From the NCBI GenBank assembly GCA_910588295.1, contig CAJUQO010000021.1:1-50921 (forward strand): a stretch of DNA of 50,921 nucleotides. The letters are read 5' to 3'. This document shows, in pieces, positions 8,146 to 16,583 of the stretch. A model generated the notes under the pieces. It worked only from the letters and a program-made list of their open reading frames with translations, was not told the DNA's origin and did not search any database. This DNA comes from an uncultured Lachnospiraceae bacterium. Lineage in GTDB: Bacteria; Bacillota; Clostridia; Lachnospirales; Lachnospiraceae. How positions within the stretch are numbered: the first letter of the stretch is position 1; each line of letters starts with the position of its first letter. The position numbers and the translations under genes are program-made.

Positions 8146-10182
8146 CTATGCTTTTTTCGTCAGGGATTTCCTGATATACGCATTATAAGTCTTCCTGCTC
8201 TTTGTATACTTAACCCGATACCAGGTCACCCCATTTTTATCCAAAGCCGTATTAAGAACCGTCATTTTTGCATTTTTCGGTATGGATACGGTTTTTTTAT
8301 AAGCCGTACCGGCGTATTGATACAGCTTCGCGGCGCTTTTTGCCTTCACTTTGGAGCTGCTGGTTTTGGTGGTGGCCCGAAGGACAACCTGTGTGCCGTA
8401 AGCGGTCTTTCCGTTTACTTTACTGTAGGCCCGCACCTTATACCAGTATTCCCGGTTGGACTTCAATCCCGTGTCCTTGTAAGATGTTGTATTGAGATCC
8501 TTGATCGCCGCAATTTTTGTATATTTGCCATTCTTCGCCGTAGCGCGGTAAACCTGATAAGCCGTCACGCCGGACTGCTTGGCCCAGGAAATGGTCACGC
8601 TTGTCTTTGCCTTGGAGGACTGTTTGACCTTAGACAGCTTGTTCACCACCACAGTGGCGTATCTGGATGAAATATAGCCCTTATATGTTTTGCCGCTTTT
8701 GGTATACTTAACTTTATACCACACAATGCCGTCGGAACTTCTGGCCTCACAATAGCGATATACCTTTGTGTTTTTGGGGATGATCGTCACTACGCCGCCG
8801 CGCATTTCTGCTTCCGAACGCATATTCAGCGAAGCGTTTACCACCCGCACATACACCTTGGTATCACTGGATGTATAGGCGCGTTTCACGGAGCTTTTGG
8901 TTCCCTCGGATCCGTCGCTGCCGACGGGCATCACATAATAATAATATTCCCTGCCTTCTGCACGGCCTGTATCGGAATAAGACGTTTGGGATACATTTGC
9001 CAGTTTTTTGTAAGCGCCATAATAGGCGTCCGCGCGGTAAACGTCATAGGAAGACGCTTTATCATTACGGTTCCAGGACAGCTTAATCTTACTCTTTCCG
9101 GAAGCCTTTGCAGAAAAACCGCTGATACCGCCTATGGAAGTACCGGCCGGAACCGTATTGTTGGACGGTTCATCCGGTATAGGGTCAACGGGGATCGCTC
9201 CGCTGCCTCCCTGTTTCCAGCTCTCGTCTTCCTTGCCTGAGAGGTAAAGGAAATTACAGTCCACATTGCCATTAATACCGTTGACTTTACCCTTGTCCGT
9301 ATACTGCCAGAACTGATAATTGCCGTTATATGTATAGTTGCCGCCATTTAAAAATGTATTATAGCGGGCGATCCACATTAAATACTTCTTGCTCAAAGCC
9401 GCGGAATTCATCTTGTCACGGAAATGTGAAATCGAACCGTAAATCATCGGCGTATAGCCGGCCGAACGGACAACATCGCAAAAGGCTGTAGCGGCGTTAT
9501 TATAAAGTTTTTTTATAGCTTTTGTCTTTTGCGCCTTAGTTTTATTTTTATCATTGTTGATCGCCTGGACTGCGGCTTTCAGTTTGCCAGGCACCGTTTG
9601 CCCATTACTTTTATAGGAACCCTCTTCCGCGTCAAATACCACCGGATAGTCCAGCGTATAGTCCTTGATCAATCCCAGCAGATAATTTGCTTCCGACCTG
9701 GCCTCTTTCGCCGTAGTAGCCTGGGAATAGTAATAAACGCCGACTTTTATCCCCGCCGCTTTGGCATTTTTCATATTCTGGTCAAAATATGGGTCTTTCG
9801 TAAGACTCCCGGTGGCCAATCCCGAATAGCCGGCCCGGATAAAGGCAAAGTCAATCCCCGCCGCTTTTACTTTTTTCCAATCGACATTTTTCTGATATTT
9901 GGATACATCCACACCGTAAACCACCCGCATGCCGTTTTTCCGCGAGTCATGGGTGTAGACGAGCCCTGTATAGGGATTCTTCTCCCCTGCCGCATAGGGC
10001 GTAACCGCCCCTCTGGTCTTCGTCTCGTCCGGAATGGCCCCGCTCCCCTCAAGGCCATAATGTTTATAGTAACCCGGATCATCCAAATCCGCTTTCGATG
10101 CCGCCTGCACTCCCGATACAGAGATCAGTATGCCCGCCGCTGCCAGGCAGACCGCTGCCAATAGTGTCTTTAGTCTCCTCAA
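8146..10182 (-). CDS. Secreted modular GH25 lysozyme with FN3 and SH3 repeats
   Basis: This 678-residue protein has a signal peptide (1-27, ending VQA-A) and a GH25 muramidase domain (about 88-318). The GH25 motif DVSKYQ contains D92, and VVFDAEEG supplies D184 and E186. Next come FN3 (about 352-438), SH3-like (442-510), FN3 (514-604) and SH3-like (613-678), so the FN3-SH3 pair is duplicated. The enzyme should cleave the glycan strands of peptidoglycan outside the cell, with SH3 modules binding the wall. The start is TTG, placed by GGAGG nine bases upstream. It stands alone with its own promoter, so it is a housekeeping or competitive autolysin, not a phage cassette member. Confidence 0.9.
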   Translation of the reverse strand: MRRLKTLLAAVCLAAAGILISVSGVQAASKADLDDPGYYKHYGLEGSGAIPDETKTRGAVTPYAAGEKNPYTGLVYTHDSRKNGMRVVYGVDVSKYQKNVDWKKVKAAGIDFAFIRAGYSGLATGSLTKDPYFDQNMKNAKAAGIKVGVYYYSQATTAKEARSEANYLLGLIKDYTLDYPVVFDAEEGSYKSNGQTVPGKLKAAVQAINNDKNKTKAQKTKAIKKLYNNAATAFCDVVRSAGYTPMIYGSISHFRDKMNSAALSKKYLMWIARYNTFLNGGNYTYNGNYQFWQYTDKGKVNGINGNVDCNFLYLSGKEDESWKQGGSGAIPVDPIPDEPSNNTVPAGTSIGGISGFSAKASGKSKIKLSWNRNDKASSYDVYRADAYYGAYKKLANVSQTSYSDTGRAEGREYYYYVMPVGSDGSEGTKSSVKRAYTSSDTKVYVRVVNASLNMRSEAEMRGGVVTIIPKNTKVYRYCEARSSDGIVWYKVKYTKSGKTYKGYISSRYATVVVNKLSKVKQSSKAKTSVTISWAKQSGVTAYQVYRATAKNGKYTKIAAIKDLNTTSYKDTGLKSNREYWYKVRAYSKVNGKTAYGTQVVLRATTKTSSSKVKAKSAAKLYQYAGTAYKKTVSIPKNAKMTVLNTALDKNGVTWYRVKYTKSRKTYNAYIRKSLTKKA

Positions 10183-10214
10183 TTATGTATACCTCCCAGT
10201 ATAATTTTTAATTA

Positions 10215-10244
10215 AGTATAACATATCTTCTTATATTTTGACAA
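10215..10244 (-). promoter_or_regulatory. Sigma-A promoter of the GH25 lysozyme gene
   Basis: On the minus strand TTGTCA (10239-10244) and TATACT (10215-10220) are 18 bases apart in AT-rich DNA, about 30 bases before the TTG start. The rest of 10245-10402, the gap to the GH3 gene, shows nothing recognisable. Confidence 0.65.
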
Positions 10245-10402
10245 TATATATTACAGTTTTATTACATTTCCATGTTTTTACATAAATAATCCTATCATAT
10301 ATTCGTCAAACATCATGAAATACTTCTAAAAAAATCTATTTTTGTAACACACGGATTACAAAATCTAAGCTATGGAGATATAAATGCAGAAACTAAGGCC
10401 GT

Positions 10403-12820
10403 CTACTCAACCTTCAAAATCAACTCCAGCACCCTGCGGGCGCAAGTTATGATTTCTTCCCTGGTGATCAACCCCTTTTCCAGCGCCTCCAGGACACGCT
10501 CGGGATAACCCGTCCCCATCTTGATATCGTTGCCGGCTTTTGCCTCCTTATAATGCTCGCCCTTCGTCCACCAGTCTGTGGTAACGACGCCCTGATATCC
10601 CCACTCACCGCGGAGGATACCCTCCAGCAGATCGCGGTTTTCTGAAGCGCGGTGGCCGTTGATCAGATTGTAGGCCGTCATGAGCGCCCAGGGCTGGGAT
10701 TTTTTCACACAAATCTCAAAACCTTTCAGATAGATCTCCCGCAGCGCCCGCTCAGAGACCCTCGAATCACTGTTTTTACGGTTTGTTTCCTTATTATTAC
10801 AGGCAAAATGCTTCACTGTGGCGCCGATATGCTGGGACTGTATCCCGTCCACCATAGCGGAGGCGATCGTTCCCGCCAGCACCGGATCCTCGGAATAATA
10901 CTCGAAATTCCTGCCGCACAGCGGGCTCCTGTGGATATTCATGGCCGGTGTCAGCCAAACGGACATGTTATTTTCCTTTACCTCCCGTGCGGCCGCCGTT
11001 CCCACCTCTCTCACAAGCTGCGGGTTCCAGGTAGAGGCAAGCATGGTGGCACAGGGCCAGGCCGTCGTGCAAACGCCGCATCCCGGTTCGATCCGGAGCC
11101 CTGCGGGGCCGTCCGCGGTCATGATATTCGGCACCCCGTATTCCGGAAGATTGCCGAAGCCAAAGGTATTGGCCGCACCGGTATTGGGCTGCCCGCCCAG
11201 AAGCTCCGCCAGATCGCTGTCCGAGAGCTGGGCCATGAACTCTTCCAGCCCCGCCTTTCCGTCCGCCACATCATCCAGCATGGTCTTCTTTTCGACTTTC
11301 TCCCCGAACAGCAGATACCGCTCCACCGGGCGGATTCTGGGCGACATCCCCTCCGTCTCGTCGCTGCTCCAGCCCAGGCCGTTCTCCATAAAATCATGGG
11401 GTGCGGACTGGGGCAGGTTCTCATAGGAACCGTCGGCCAGCATACGCTTCGCGAGCCGGGAGGGCGCTGCTTGCCGTGTCAGCTGCCGCACGACCCTGTC
11501 CTCCGTCACCGTATAGATATAGCCCGTTTTTTTTGTATCCCGCACGGAATTACCCACATACAGGCTATAGTCTCCCTTTTCCAGCACCCAGGCAGATTCC
11601 GCCACCTTCCCCAGATCGTCGTAGGACGCCATGTCCTCCACCGGGAAAGTGATGGCCAGCACCTGCTTCCTGCCGGGTCTCAGTTCCTCCGTCTTCTGAT
11701 AGGCCGCCAGCTCCCTGGCCGGTTTGCCCAACAGACCCTGGGGTGCGCTGTAGTACACCTGTACCACTTCTTTTCCCGGCATGTCCCCGGTGTTTTCCAC
11801 CTGCACAGCCAGAGAAATCTGCCCGTCCTTTTCCCCGGCCCAGAGCGTATCGATCCGGAATGTGGTATAGGACAGACCAAAGCCGAAGGGATAGTTCACC
11901 CGTTCCCCGATCTTTTCCATGGTCTCAAAATAGCGGTAGCCCACATAGATATCCTCCGTATATTCCACATAATCCGGGGATACATGGAAGGTATCCGTGG
12001 AGGGGTAGTCTTCCAGCGCCGCCGCAAAGGTATCCGGCAGCTTTCCGGACGGGCTCTCCAGGCCGAGCAGGATATCCGCCATGGCCATGCCGCCCTCCAT
12101 GCCGCCCTGCCAGCCCAGCATCACAGAGGATATCCTGTCGTCGTCCGCAAACCAGCTTGTGTCCACCATGCCGCCCACATTCAGCACCACGGCCACGTCG
12201 GTGAAATTCGCGCATACCGCATCCACCATGGCCCGCTCCCGGCCCGTCAGGCAGTAATCCCCGTTCTCAAAAATCCGTTTATTCAGCTTTGCCTGCCGCA
12301 CCTCGCTGGGAACCGCCCCGTCATACAGGACGCTCTTCCTGTCCCATCCCTCCCCGGAGAAGCGGCTAATCACGATAACGGCCAGATCGGCCTGGACTTT
12401 CGCCTCCTCAAGCAGCTTTGCCGGAATCTCCGGTTCCACGGTCATACCGGGCACGGCGCCCTCGCCGTACTGCCGCTCCACATCCTCTTTATAGAACCGC
12501 GCCAGGGGCTCGAATATGGCGGGGCTGTCTTCTCTCTCTTTAAGCCCGTCATACAGATTCCGGACATGGGAAACCGTCACATCCCCGCTGCCGCCCCCGC
12601 CTTTTACATAATCAAAAACACCCTTCCCAAACAGGGCCAGCCTGGTTCCTTTCTTTACCGGGAGCACACTCCTGTTATTTTTCAGGAGGACGATTCCCTC
12701 CCTTCCCGCTTTCCTGGCCAGAGCCAGATGAGCCGCGGACGCCGTCACCTTTGTCTGGTTCTCCCCCAGCGGAACATTGGGCTGAAACCTGGCCCTTGCC
12801 CATCTCTTCATTTTCTCCAT
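10403..12820 (-). CDS. Inverted-domain GH3 beta-glucosidase-like glycosidase
   Basis: This 805-residue enzyme has the GH3 domains in permuted order. The (alpha/beta)6 C-domain comes first (about 25-250, starting GREGIVLLKNNRSVLPVKKG), then a fibronectin-like domain (about 300-410), then the TIM-barrel catalytic domain at the C-terminal end. The barrel has TADGPAGLRIEPG, KHFACNN, and the nucleophile motif GVVTTDWW with D749. This order is known for some GH3 enzymes of Ruminococcus and Butyrivibrio. No signal peptide is seen, so it should hydrolyse imported oligosaccharides or glycosides in the cytosol. The ATG at 12820 is preceded by AGAGG; an upstream ATG at 12835 is not. Confidence 0.88.
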   Translation of the reverse strand: MEKMKRWARARFQPNVPLGENQTKVTASAAHLALARKAGREGIVLLKNNRSVLPVKKGTRLALFGKGVFDYVKGGGGSGDVTVSHVRNLYDGLKEREDSPAIFEPLARFYKEDVERQYGEGAVPGMTVEPEIPAKLLEEAKVQADLAVIVISRFSGEGWDRKSVLYDGAVPSEVRQAKLNKRIFENGDYCLTGRERAMVDAVCANFTDVAVVLNVGGMVDTSWFADDDRISSVMLGWQGGMEGGMAMADILLGLESPSGKLPDTFAAALEDYPSTDTFHVSPDYVEYTEDIYVGYRYFETMEKIGERVNYPFGFGLSYTTFRIDTLWAGEKDGQISLAVQVENTGDMPGKEVVQVYYSAPQGLLGKPARELAAYQKTEELRPGRKQVLAITFPVEDMASYDDLGKVAESAWVLEKGDYSLYVGNSVRDTKKTGYIYTVTEDRVVRQLTRQAAPSRLAKRMLADGSYENLPQSAPHDFMENGLGWSSDETEGMSPRIRPVERYLLFGEKVEKKTMLDDVADGKAGLEEFMAQLSDSDLAELLGGQPNTGAANTFGFGNLPEYGVPNIMTADGPAGLRIEPGCGVCTTAWPCATMLASTWNPQLVREVGTAAAREVKENNMSVWLTPAMNIHRSPLCGRNFEYYSEDPVLAGTIASAMVDGIQSQHIGATVKHFACNNKETNRKNSDSRVSERALREIYLKGFEICVKKSQPWALMTAYNLINGHRASENRDLLEGILRGEWGYQGVVTTDWWTKGEHYKEAKAGNDIKMGTGYPERVLEALEKGLITREEIITCARRVLELILKVE

Positions 12821-12877
12821 GATCGAACCTCTCATTCATATTTTGGTATGCTGATGGTACGTTTGTACATTACCCGT

Positions 12878-12900
12878 AACTGTGAAGGTACTGAACAGTT
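12878..12900. repeat. Small inverted repeat upstream of the GH3 gene
   Basis: AACTGT (12878-12883) pairs with ACAGTT (12895-12900) across an 11-base loop, between the 60-residue ORF and the GH3 start. It could be an operator or part of an interspersed repeat. Confidence 0.35.
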
Positions 12901-12904
12901 ATCA

Positions 12905-13087
12905 TTACTCTTTTATTCGGTCAAGTTCTGTGATATTGATACCAGATGCTGTCAAAATTACTTTTAATTCAATATATCTTATCTTCATGTTTTTATATGA
13001 TTCTGAATCTTTATCCGCTGGGATCATATATGTTTGCAACCTGGAAAATTCTTCTACGGACAATTTGAGCATTTCTTTTTCAGTCAT
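12905..13087 (-). CDS. Small hypothetical protein, 60 residues
   Basis: A 60-residue, charged, mostly helical-looking protein. The start is supported by GAGGTGAT four bases before the ATG. It contains SVEEFSRLQTYMIPADKDSE and an ending NITELDRIKE, with no cysteines, membrane segments or signal peptide. I do not recognise a family. It is on the same strand as the GH3 gene, 84 bases upstream of it, and could be cotranscribed. Confidence 0.55.
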   Translation of the reverse strand: MTEKEMLKLSVEEFSRLQTYMIPADKDSESYKNMKIRYIELKVILTASGINITELDRIKE

Positions 13088-13195
13088 GGGATCACCTCAT
13101 TTTTTGATATAGATATTGGTTGTCTGGTTATGGTGATTATATCATGGATGGATGGATGATACAAGCTGGTCGATCGTTATCAAAACTTATTACAG

Positions 13196-13230
13196 ATCTG
13201 CTATCGCTGCTACTGCATACAGCGGCAGAT
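13196..13230. repeat. Hairpin-forming sequence in a gene-free stretch
   Basis: ATCTGC (13196-13201) pairs with GCAGAT (13225-13230), and CGCTG (13205-13209) pairs with CAGCG (13220-13224), giving an 11-bp interrupted stem. A short (GGAT)3 run lies at about 13146-13158. No gene is convincing in 13088-13344; frames open there conflict with the tRNA region. Confidence 0.4.
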
Positions 13231-13343
13231 TGACCGGCCATTCTTCTTTTCTACAGTCCGCCATTGAAGTACGGACAAAAAGATCGGGACGGTTTAGGAA
13301 AGACATTCTCCTGACGGGAATACAGAAAAGACGGATAATTCCA

Positions 13344-13370
13344 AACAAAAAAACCCTCGCAATAAGGGTT
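13344..13370 (-). terminator. Terminator of the tRNA-Ala gene
   Basis: On the minus strand AACCCT (13365-13370 reversed) and AGGGTT (13352-13357) form a six-pair stem with a seven-base loop, followed by TTTTTTTG. It starts about 10 bases after the tRNA 3' end. Confidence 0.75.
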
Positions 13371-13379
13371 TTCACAAAA

Positions 13380-13452
13380 TGGAGCATACGGGACTTGAAC
13401 CCGTGGCCTCCACACTGCCAGTGTGGCGCGCTCCCAACTGCGCTAATGCCCC
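13380..13452 (-). tRNA. tRNA-Ala(GGC): tRNA-Ala (anticodon GGC)
   Basis: The 73-base cloverleaf reads GGGGCAT at the 5' end and ATGCTCC plus discriminator A at the 3' end, with one G-U pair in the acceptor stem. The anticodon arm is CCACA-CTGGCAG-TGTGG, giving anticodon GGC for alanine GCC codons. The T-arm contains GGTTCAAGTCC. The 3' CCA is not encoded. The gene stands alone with its own promoter and terminator. Confidence 0.96.
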
Positions 13453-13463
13453 GAACAAAATCT

Positions 13464-13491
13464 ATTTTATCATAAAAAAATAAAAAATCAA
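13464..13491 (-). promoter_or_regulatory. Promoter of the tRNA-Ala gene
   Basis: On the minus strand TTGATT (13486-13491) and TAAAAT (13464-13469) are 16 bases apart in a very AT-rich stretch, about 12 bases before the tRNA. Confidence 0.6.
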
Positions 13492-13535
13492 CAATAATTT
13501 TTAAAAATTTACAAAAACAAGCGTTTTTGTAATTC

Positions 13536-13564
13536 TTGCACTTCATTCCCGCCTGTGCTATACT
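13536..13564 (+). promoter_or_regulatory. Sigma-A promoter of the esterase/ATP-grasp cassette
   Basis: TTGCAC (13536-13541) and TATACT (13559-13564) are separated by exactly 17 bases. The predicted transcript starts near 13571 and has an 85-base leader. Confidence 0.75.
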
Positions 13565-13592
13565 CGTAACGAGAAAAAAGCCGACAAATCGT

Positions 13593-13624
13593 ACAGAAAA
13601 ATCCTCCGCCGAAGACTTTTCTGT
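13593..13624 (+). promoter_or_regulatory. Leader hairpin before the esterase cassette
   Basis: ACAGAAAA (13593-13600) pairs perfectly with TTTTCTGT (13617-13624). The stem can extend through TC and GA pairs with small bulges. It lies in the untranslated leader between promoter and start codon. There is no U-run after it, so an operator or RNA structure is more likely than a terminator. Confidence 0.45.
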
Positions 13625-13654
13625 ATATTAAGGCAGGCAGAAATGGAGGCCATC

Positions 13655-14419
13655 GTGGTAATCAGATGGAAAGTAACCATTCCGGAGCTGACCGGTGACG
13701 CACAGCGGATGGCGTATCTATATTTTCCGGAATCCTATGGCCGGGAACCGTCACGGCGCTATCCGGTATTATATATGTTTGACGGACACAATGTCTTTTT
13801 CGATACAGACGCCACCTACGGCAAATGCTGGGGGATGCAGGAATATATGGACCGCACCCGCACACAGATGATCATCGCCGCCGTAGAGTGCGATCACAGC
13901 CCCGATAATGGGCGTCTCAGAGAATATTCCCCCTACACTTTCAGCGATCCCCAGTTTGGCCTGATCACCGGCCAGGGAAAACACACCATGGACTGGTTTG
14001 TACACACCTTCAAGCCTTATATCGACAGCCGTTACCGGACGATACCGGATCGCCGCCACACATTTATAGCCGGAAGTTCCATGGGCGGATTGATGAGCCT
14101 GTATGCCGTCATGGCTTACAACTCCTATTTCTCCCGGGGCGCGGCCCTGTCGCCTTACCTGCACGCCACGGAAACAGAAATCACTGGCCTGATCCGCCAG
14201 GCCCTTATTCCGCCGGACACCGTTTTATACATGGATTACGGTTCCAAGGAATTAAAGGCACATCCCTGCGCTTTAGAAAGCTTTGGGCGCATCTGCAGCA
14301 GGCTCATGGAGAAAGGCGTCCTGCTGGAGAGCCGCATCGTTCCGGGCGGGGAACACTGCGAGGCAAGCTGGGAACGCCAGATCCCCTTTTTCATGAACAC
14401 GCTGCTTTATCAGCCGTAA
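13655..14419 (+). CDS. Alpha/beta-hydrolase, putative esterase (esterase D-like)
   Basis: This 254-residue protein belongs to the predicted alpha/beta-superfamily hydrolases related to esterase D and CE1. The strand RRYPVLYMFDGHNVFF is followed by the nucleophile elbow GSSMGG and a C-terminal catalytic histidine in VPGGEHCEASWERQIPFF. No signal peptide is present, so it is cytosolic. I prefer the GTG at 13655, with GGAGG five bases upstream, to the in-frame ATG at 13643 that lies inside that binding site. It is first of three genes with a second, unrelated esterase and an ATP-grasp enzyme. The ester substrate is unknown. Confidence 0.82.
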   Translation: MVIRWKVTIPELTGDAQRMAYLYFPESYGREPSRRYPVLYMFDGHNVFFDTDATYGKCWGMQEYMDRTRTQMIIAAVECDHSPDNGRLREYSPYTFSDPQFGLITGQGKHTMDWFVHTFKPYIDSRYRTIPDRRHTFIAGSSMGGLMSLYAVMAYNSYFSRGAALSPYLHATETEITGLIRQALIPPDTVLYMDYGSKELKAHPCALESFGRICSRLMEKGVLLESRIVPGGEHCEASWERQIPFFMNTLLYQP

Positions 14420-14480
14420 CACGCACGGACGGCAGCTTTATATTACCCACATACACGCACATCACAGACAAGGAGGAAAC

Positions 14481-15245
14481 ATGGAGCAGCAATATTTCAA
14501 AGAATACAGCCCTGCGCTGAACCGTGACATGGAGTGCAAGGTATACGGCCACGCGGGGAGGCCCGTTCTGTACATTCCCTGCCAGGACGGCCGTTTTTTT
14601 GATTTCGAAAACTTCCACATGACAGATGCCTGGGCGCCCTTTATCGACGAGGGACGGGTCATGGTATTTGCCATCGACACCATAGACCGGGAGAGCTGGT
14701 CGGCCATCGACGGCGACCCCTACTGGCGTATCCGCCGCTATGAGGACTGGATACGCTACATTACCGACGAGATGGTTCCCTTCATGCGGAACATGGTTAA
14801 CGAACGGAATGACTGGACCGGCTATCCCGGCATCATGGCTTTCGGTTGCAGCCTGGGCGCCACCCATGCCGCCAACCTGTATTTCCGTCGTCCCGACCTC
14901 TTTGACCGGCTGCTGGCCTTAAGCGGTATCTATACGGCGGAATACGGCTTCGGCTCCTACATGGACGAGGTGGTTTACAACAATTCACCCCTCCACTATC
15001 TGCCCAATATGCCCCTGGATCACCCCTATATTGAGCTGTACAATCTGAAACGGGCGGTCATCTGCGTGGGCCAGGGGGCCTGGGAGCTGCCGGAATCCAC
15101 CAGACAGCTGGCACGTGTCCTGGAGGACAAGGGCATTCACGCCTGGGTGGATTTCTGGGGCCATGACTGCTGCCACGACTGGTACTGGTGGTACAAACAG
15201 GTCGATTACTTTGTTCCCCACCTGCTGGAAAATACATCCGCCTGA
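14481..15245 (+). CDS. Alpha/beta-hydrolase of the COG4947-like esterase group
   Basis: This 254-residue cytosolic protein has the nucleophile elbow GCSLGATHAAN and a C-terminal histidine region GHDCCHDWYWWYKQVDYF. The N-terminal YGHAGRPVLYIPCQDG is the first core strand. The sequence shares little with the preceding esterase beyond the fold, so this is not a tandem duplication. AGGAGG stands six bases before the ATG. The gene lies 61 bases after the first esterase and 58 bases before the ATP-grasp gene. Its specificity cannot be read from sequence. Confidence 0.82.
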   Translation: MEQQYFKEYSPALNRDMECKVYGHAGRPVLYIPCQDGRFFDFENFHMTDAWAPFIDEGRVMVFAIDTIDRESWSAIDGDPYWRIRRYEDWIRYITDEMVPFMRNMVNERNDWTGYPGIMAFGCSLGATHAANLYFRRPDLFDRLLALSGIYTAEYGFGSYMDEVVYNNSPLHYLPNMPLDHPYIELYNLKRAVICVGQGAWELPESTRQLARVLEDKGIHAWVDFWGHDCCHDWYWWYKQVDYFVPHLLENTSA

Positions 15246-15303
15246 TCCTGGGCATACTATACAGAAGAGAATGACAAAAACGAACGCAAGAAAAGGAAGA
15301 TGT

Positions 15304-16554
15304 ATGAAAAATATTATATTTATCTCACCCAACTTTCCCGCAAATTACTGGCATTTCTGCCATGAGCTGAAAGCCAACGGCATGAATGTGCTGGGAATCG
15401 GCGACCAACCCTATGACGAGCTGAGCGATGAGCTGAAGAACAGCCTGAACGAATACTACAAAGTCACGGATCTGGAGAATTATGAAGAGAAATACCGCGC
15501 CGTGGCCTTTCTCGCTTTTAAGCACGGCAGGATTGACTGGCTGGAATCCAATAACGAATACTGGCTGGAGCATGACGCCCGGCTGCGGACGGATTTCAAT
15601 ATCACCACCGGATTCCAGACGGCGGACATTTCACGGGCCAAATACAAATCCAAGATGAAAAAGTATTTCCAGAGAGCCCATATTCCGACGGCCCGCTTCC
15701 GGCTCGCCACCTCCCTGAAAACCTGTCAGGCCTTCGCCGCGGAAGTCGGCTACCCCATCATCGCCAAACCGGACAACGGCGTGGGCGCCTCCTACACCTG
15801 CCGCATCGACAACGACGAGCAGCTCCAGGCCTTTTATAAAGGACGTCGCCGGAATATCCGCTACATTCTGGAGGAGTACATCGCAGGCGAAGTCAATTCC
15901 TACGACGCCATTATCGACTCCCACGGCGACCCGGTCTTTGAGACGGGAAATATCAGTCCTGTGTCCATCATGGATATCGTAAATAATGAGGAAAACTCCG
16001 TCTACTACATCCTGAACGAGCTGCCCGAAGACATCCGTCAGGCCGGCCGGGCTACGGTAAAAAGCTTTGATGTAAAGAGCCGTTTTGTCCATTTTGAGTT
16101 TTTCCGCCTCGCCAAACGCCAGAAAGGGCTGGGCAAAAAGGGGGATCTGGCAGCCTTGGAGGTCAATATGCGCCCCTCGGGCGGCTTCTCCCCGGATATG
16201 ATGAATTTTGCCCATTCCACAAATGTCTATAAAATATGGGCGGATATGATAGCCTACGACCGCTCCACCGTCGCCGCCGGAAAAGACGCCTACTGCGCTT
16301 TCGCCGGACTGCGCGACGCCAAACGCTACGCCCTGAGCCATGAGGAGATTATGAAAAAATATGGAAACAATATCCGTATGGTGGAACGCTTGCCGGAGGC
16401 CCTGTCCGGCGCCATGGGCAACCGGATGTATCTGGCCGTTTTTGACACGGAAGATGAGGTACAGGCTTTCTATAAAGATGTGCTGATGGATCCGGAACAG
16501 CTGCAAGCCCAGGCACGCCCGCGCCGCAGAAGAAAGAAGGCGGCAAAGAATTAG
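15304..16554 (+). CDS. ATP-grasp carboxylate-amine ligase family protein
   Basis: This 416-residue protein starts with a Rossmann-like domain (KNIIFISPNFPANYWHFC). An ATP-grasp core follows, with the lid strand YPIIAKPDNGVGAS, ILEEYIAGEVNSYD, and the Mg-binding segment AALEVNMRPSGGF. ATP-grasp enzymes activate a carboxylate as acyl phosphate and join it to an amine or thiol. The C-terminal tail is strongly basic (RPRRRRKKAAKN). The ATG at 15304 has AAGGAAG upstream; a longer frame from 15115 overlaps the previous gene. With the two esterases it may build and trim an amide- or ester-linked metabolite, which is inference only. Confidence 0.82.
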   Translation: MKNIIFISPNFPANYWHFCHELKANGMNVLGIGDQPYDELSDELKNSLNEYYKVTDLENYEEKYRAVAFLAFKHGRIDWLESNNEYWLEHDARLRTDFNITTGFQTADISRAKYKSKMKKYFQRAHIPTARFRLATSLKTCQAFAAEVGYPIIAKPDNGVGASYTCRIDNDEQLQAFYKGRRRNIRYILEEYIAGEVNSYDAIIDSHGDPVFETGNISPVSIMDIVNNEENSVYYILNELPEDIRQAGRATVKSFDVKSRFVHFEFFRLAKRQKGLGKKGDLAALEVNMRPSGGFSPDMMNFAHSTNVYKIWADMIAYDRSTVAAGKDAYCAFAGLRDAKRYALSHEEIMKKYGNNIRMVERLPEALSGAMGNRMYLAVFDTEDEVQAFYKDVLMDPEQLQAQARPRRRRKKAAKN

Positions 16555-16578
16555 TTTCATACTTGTGATTCTTTGCCG
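16541..16578 (+). terminator. Hairpin over the end of the ATP-grasp gene
   Basis: CGGCAAAGAAT (16541-16551) pairs perfectly with ATTCTTTGCCG (16568-16578), spanning the stop codon of the cassette. The gene beyond is convergent, so this may end both transcripts. The U-tract is poor. Confidence 0.45.
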
Positions 16579-16583
16579 TACTG

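Noticed and set aside
10652..12967. 771-codon plus-strand frame opposite the GH3 gene
   Set aside because: Its composition (His, Arg, Pro) is that of an antisense shadow, while the minus strand shows clear GH3 motifs.
13380..13452. tRNA-associated integration site for a genomic island
   Set aside because: No integrase gene and no repeat of the tRNA 3' end were seen in the window.
13152..13546. Overlapping open frames on both strands
   Set aside because: Both run through the tRNA-Ala gene and lack ribosome sites.
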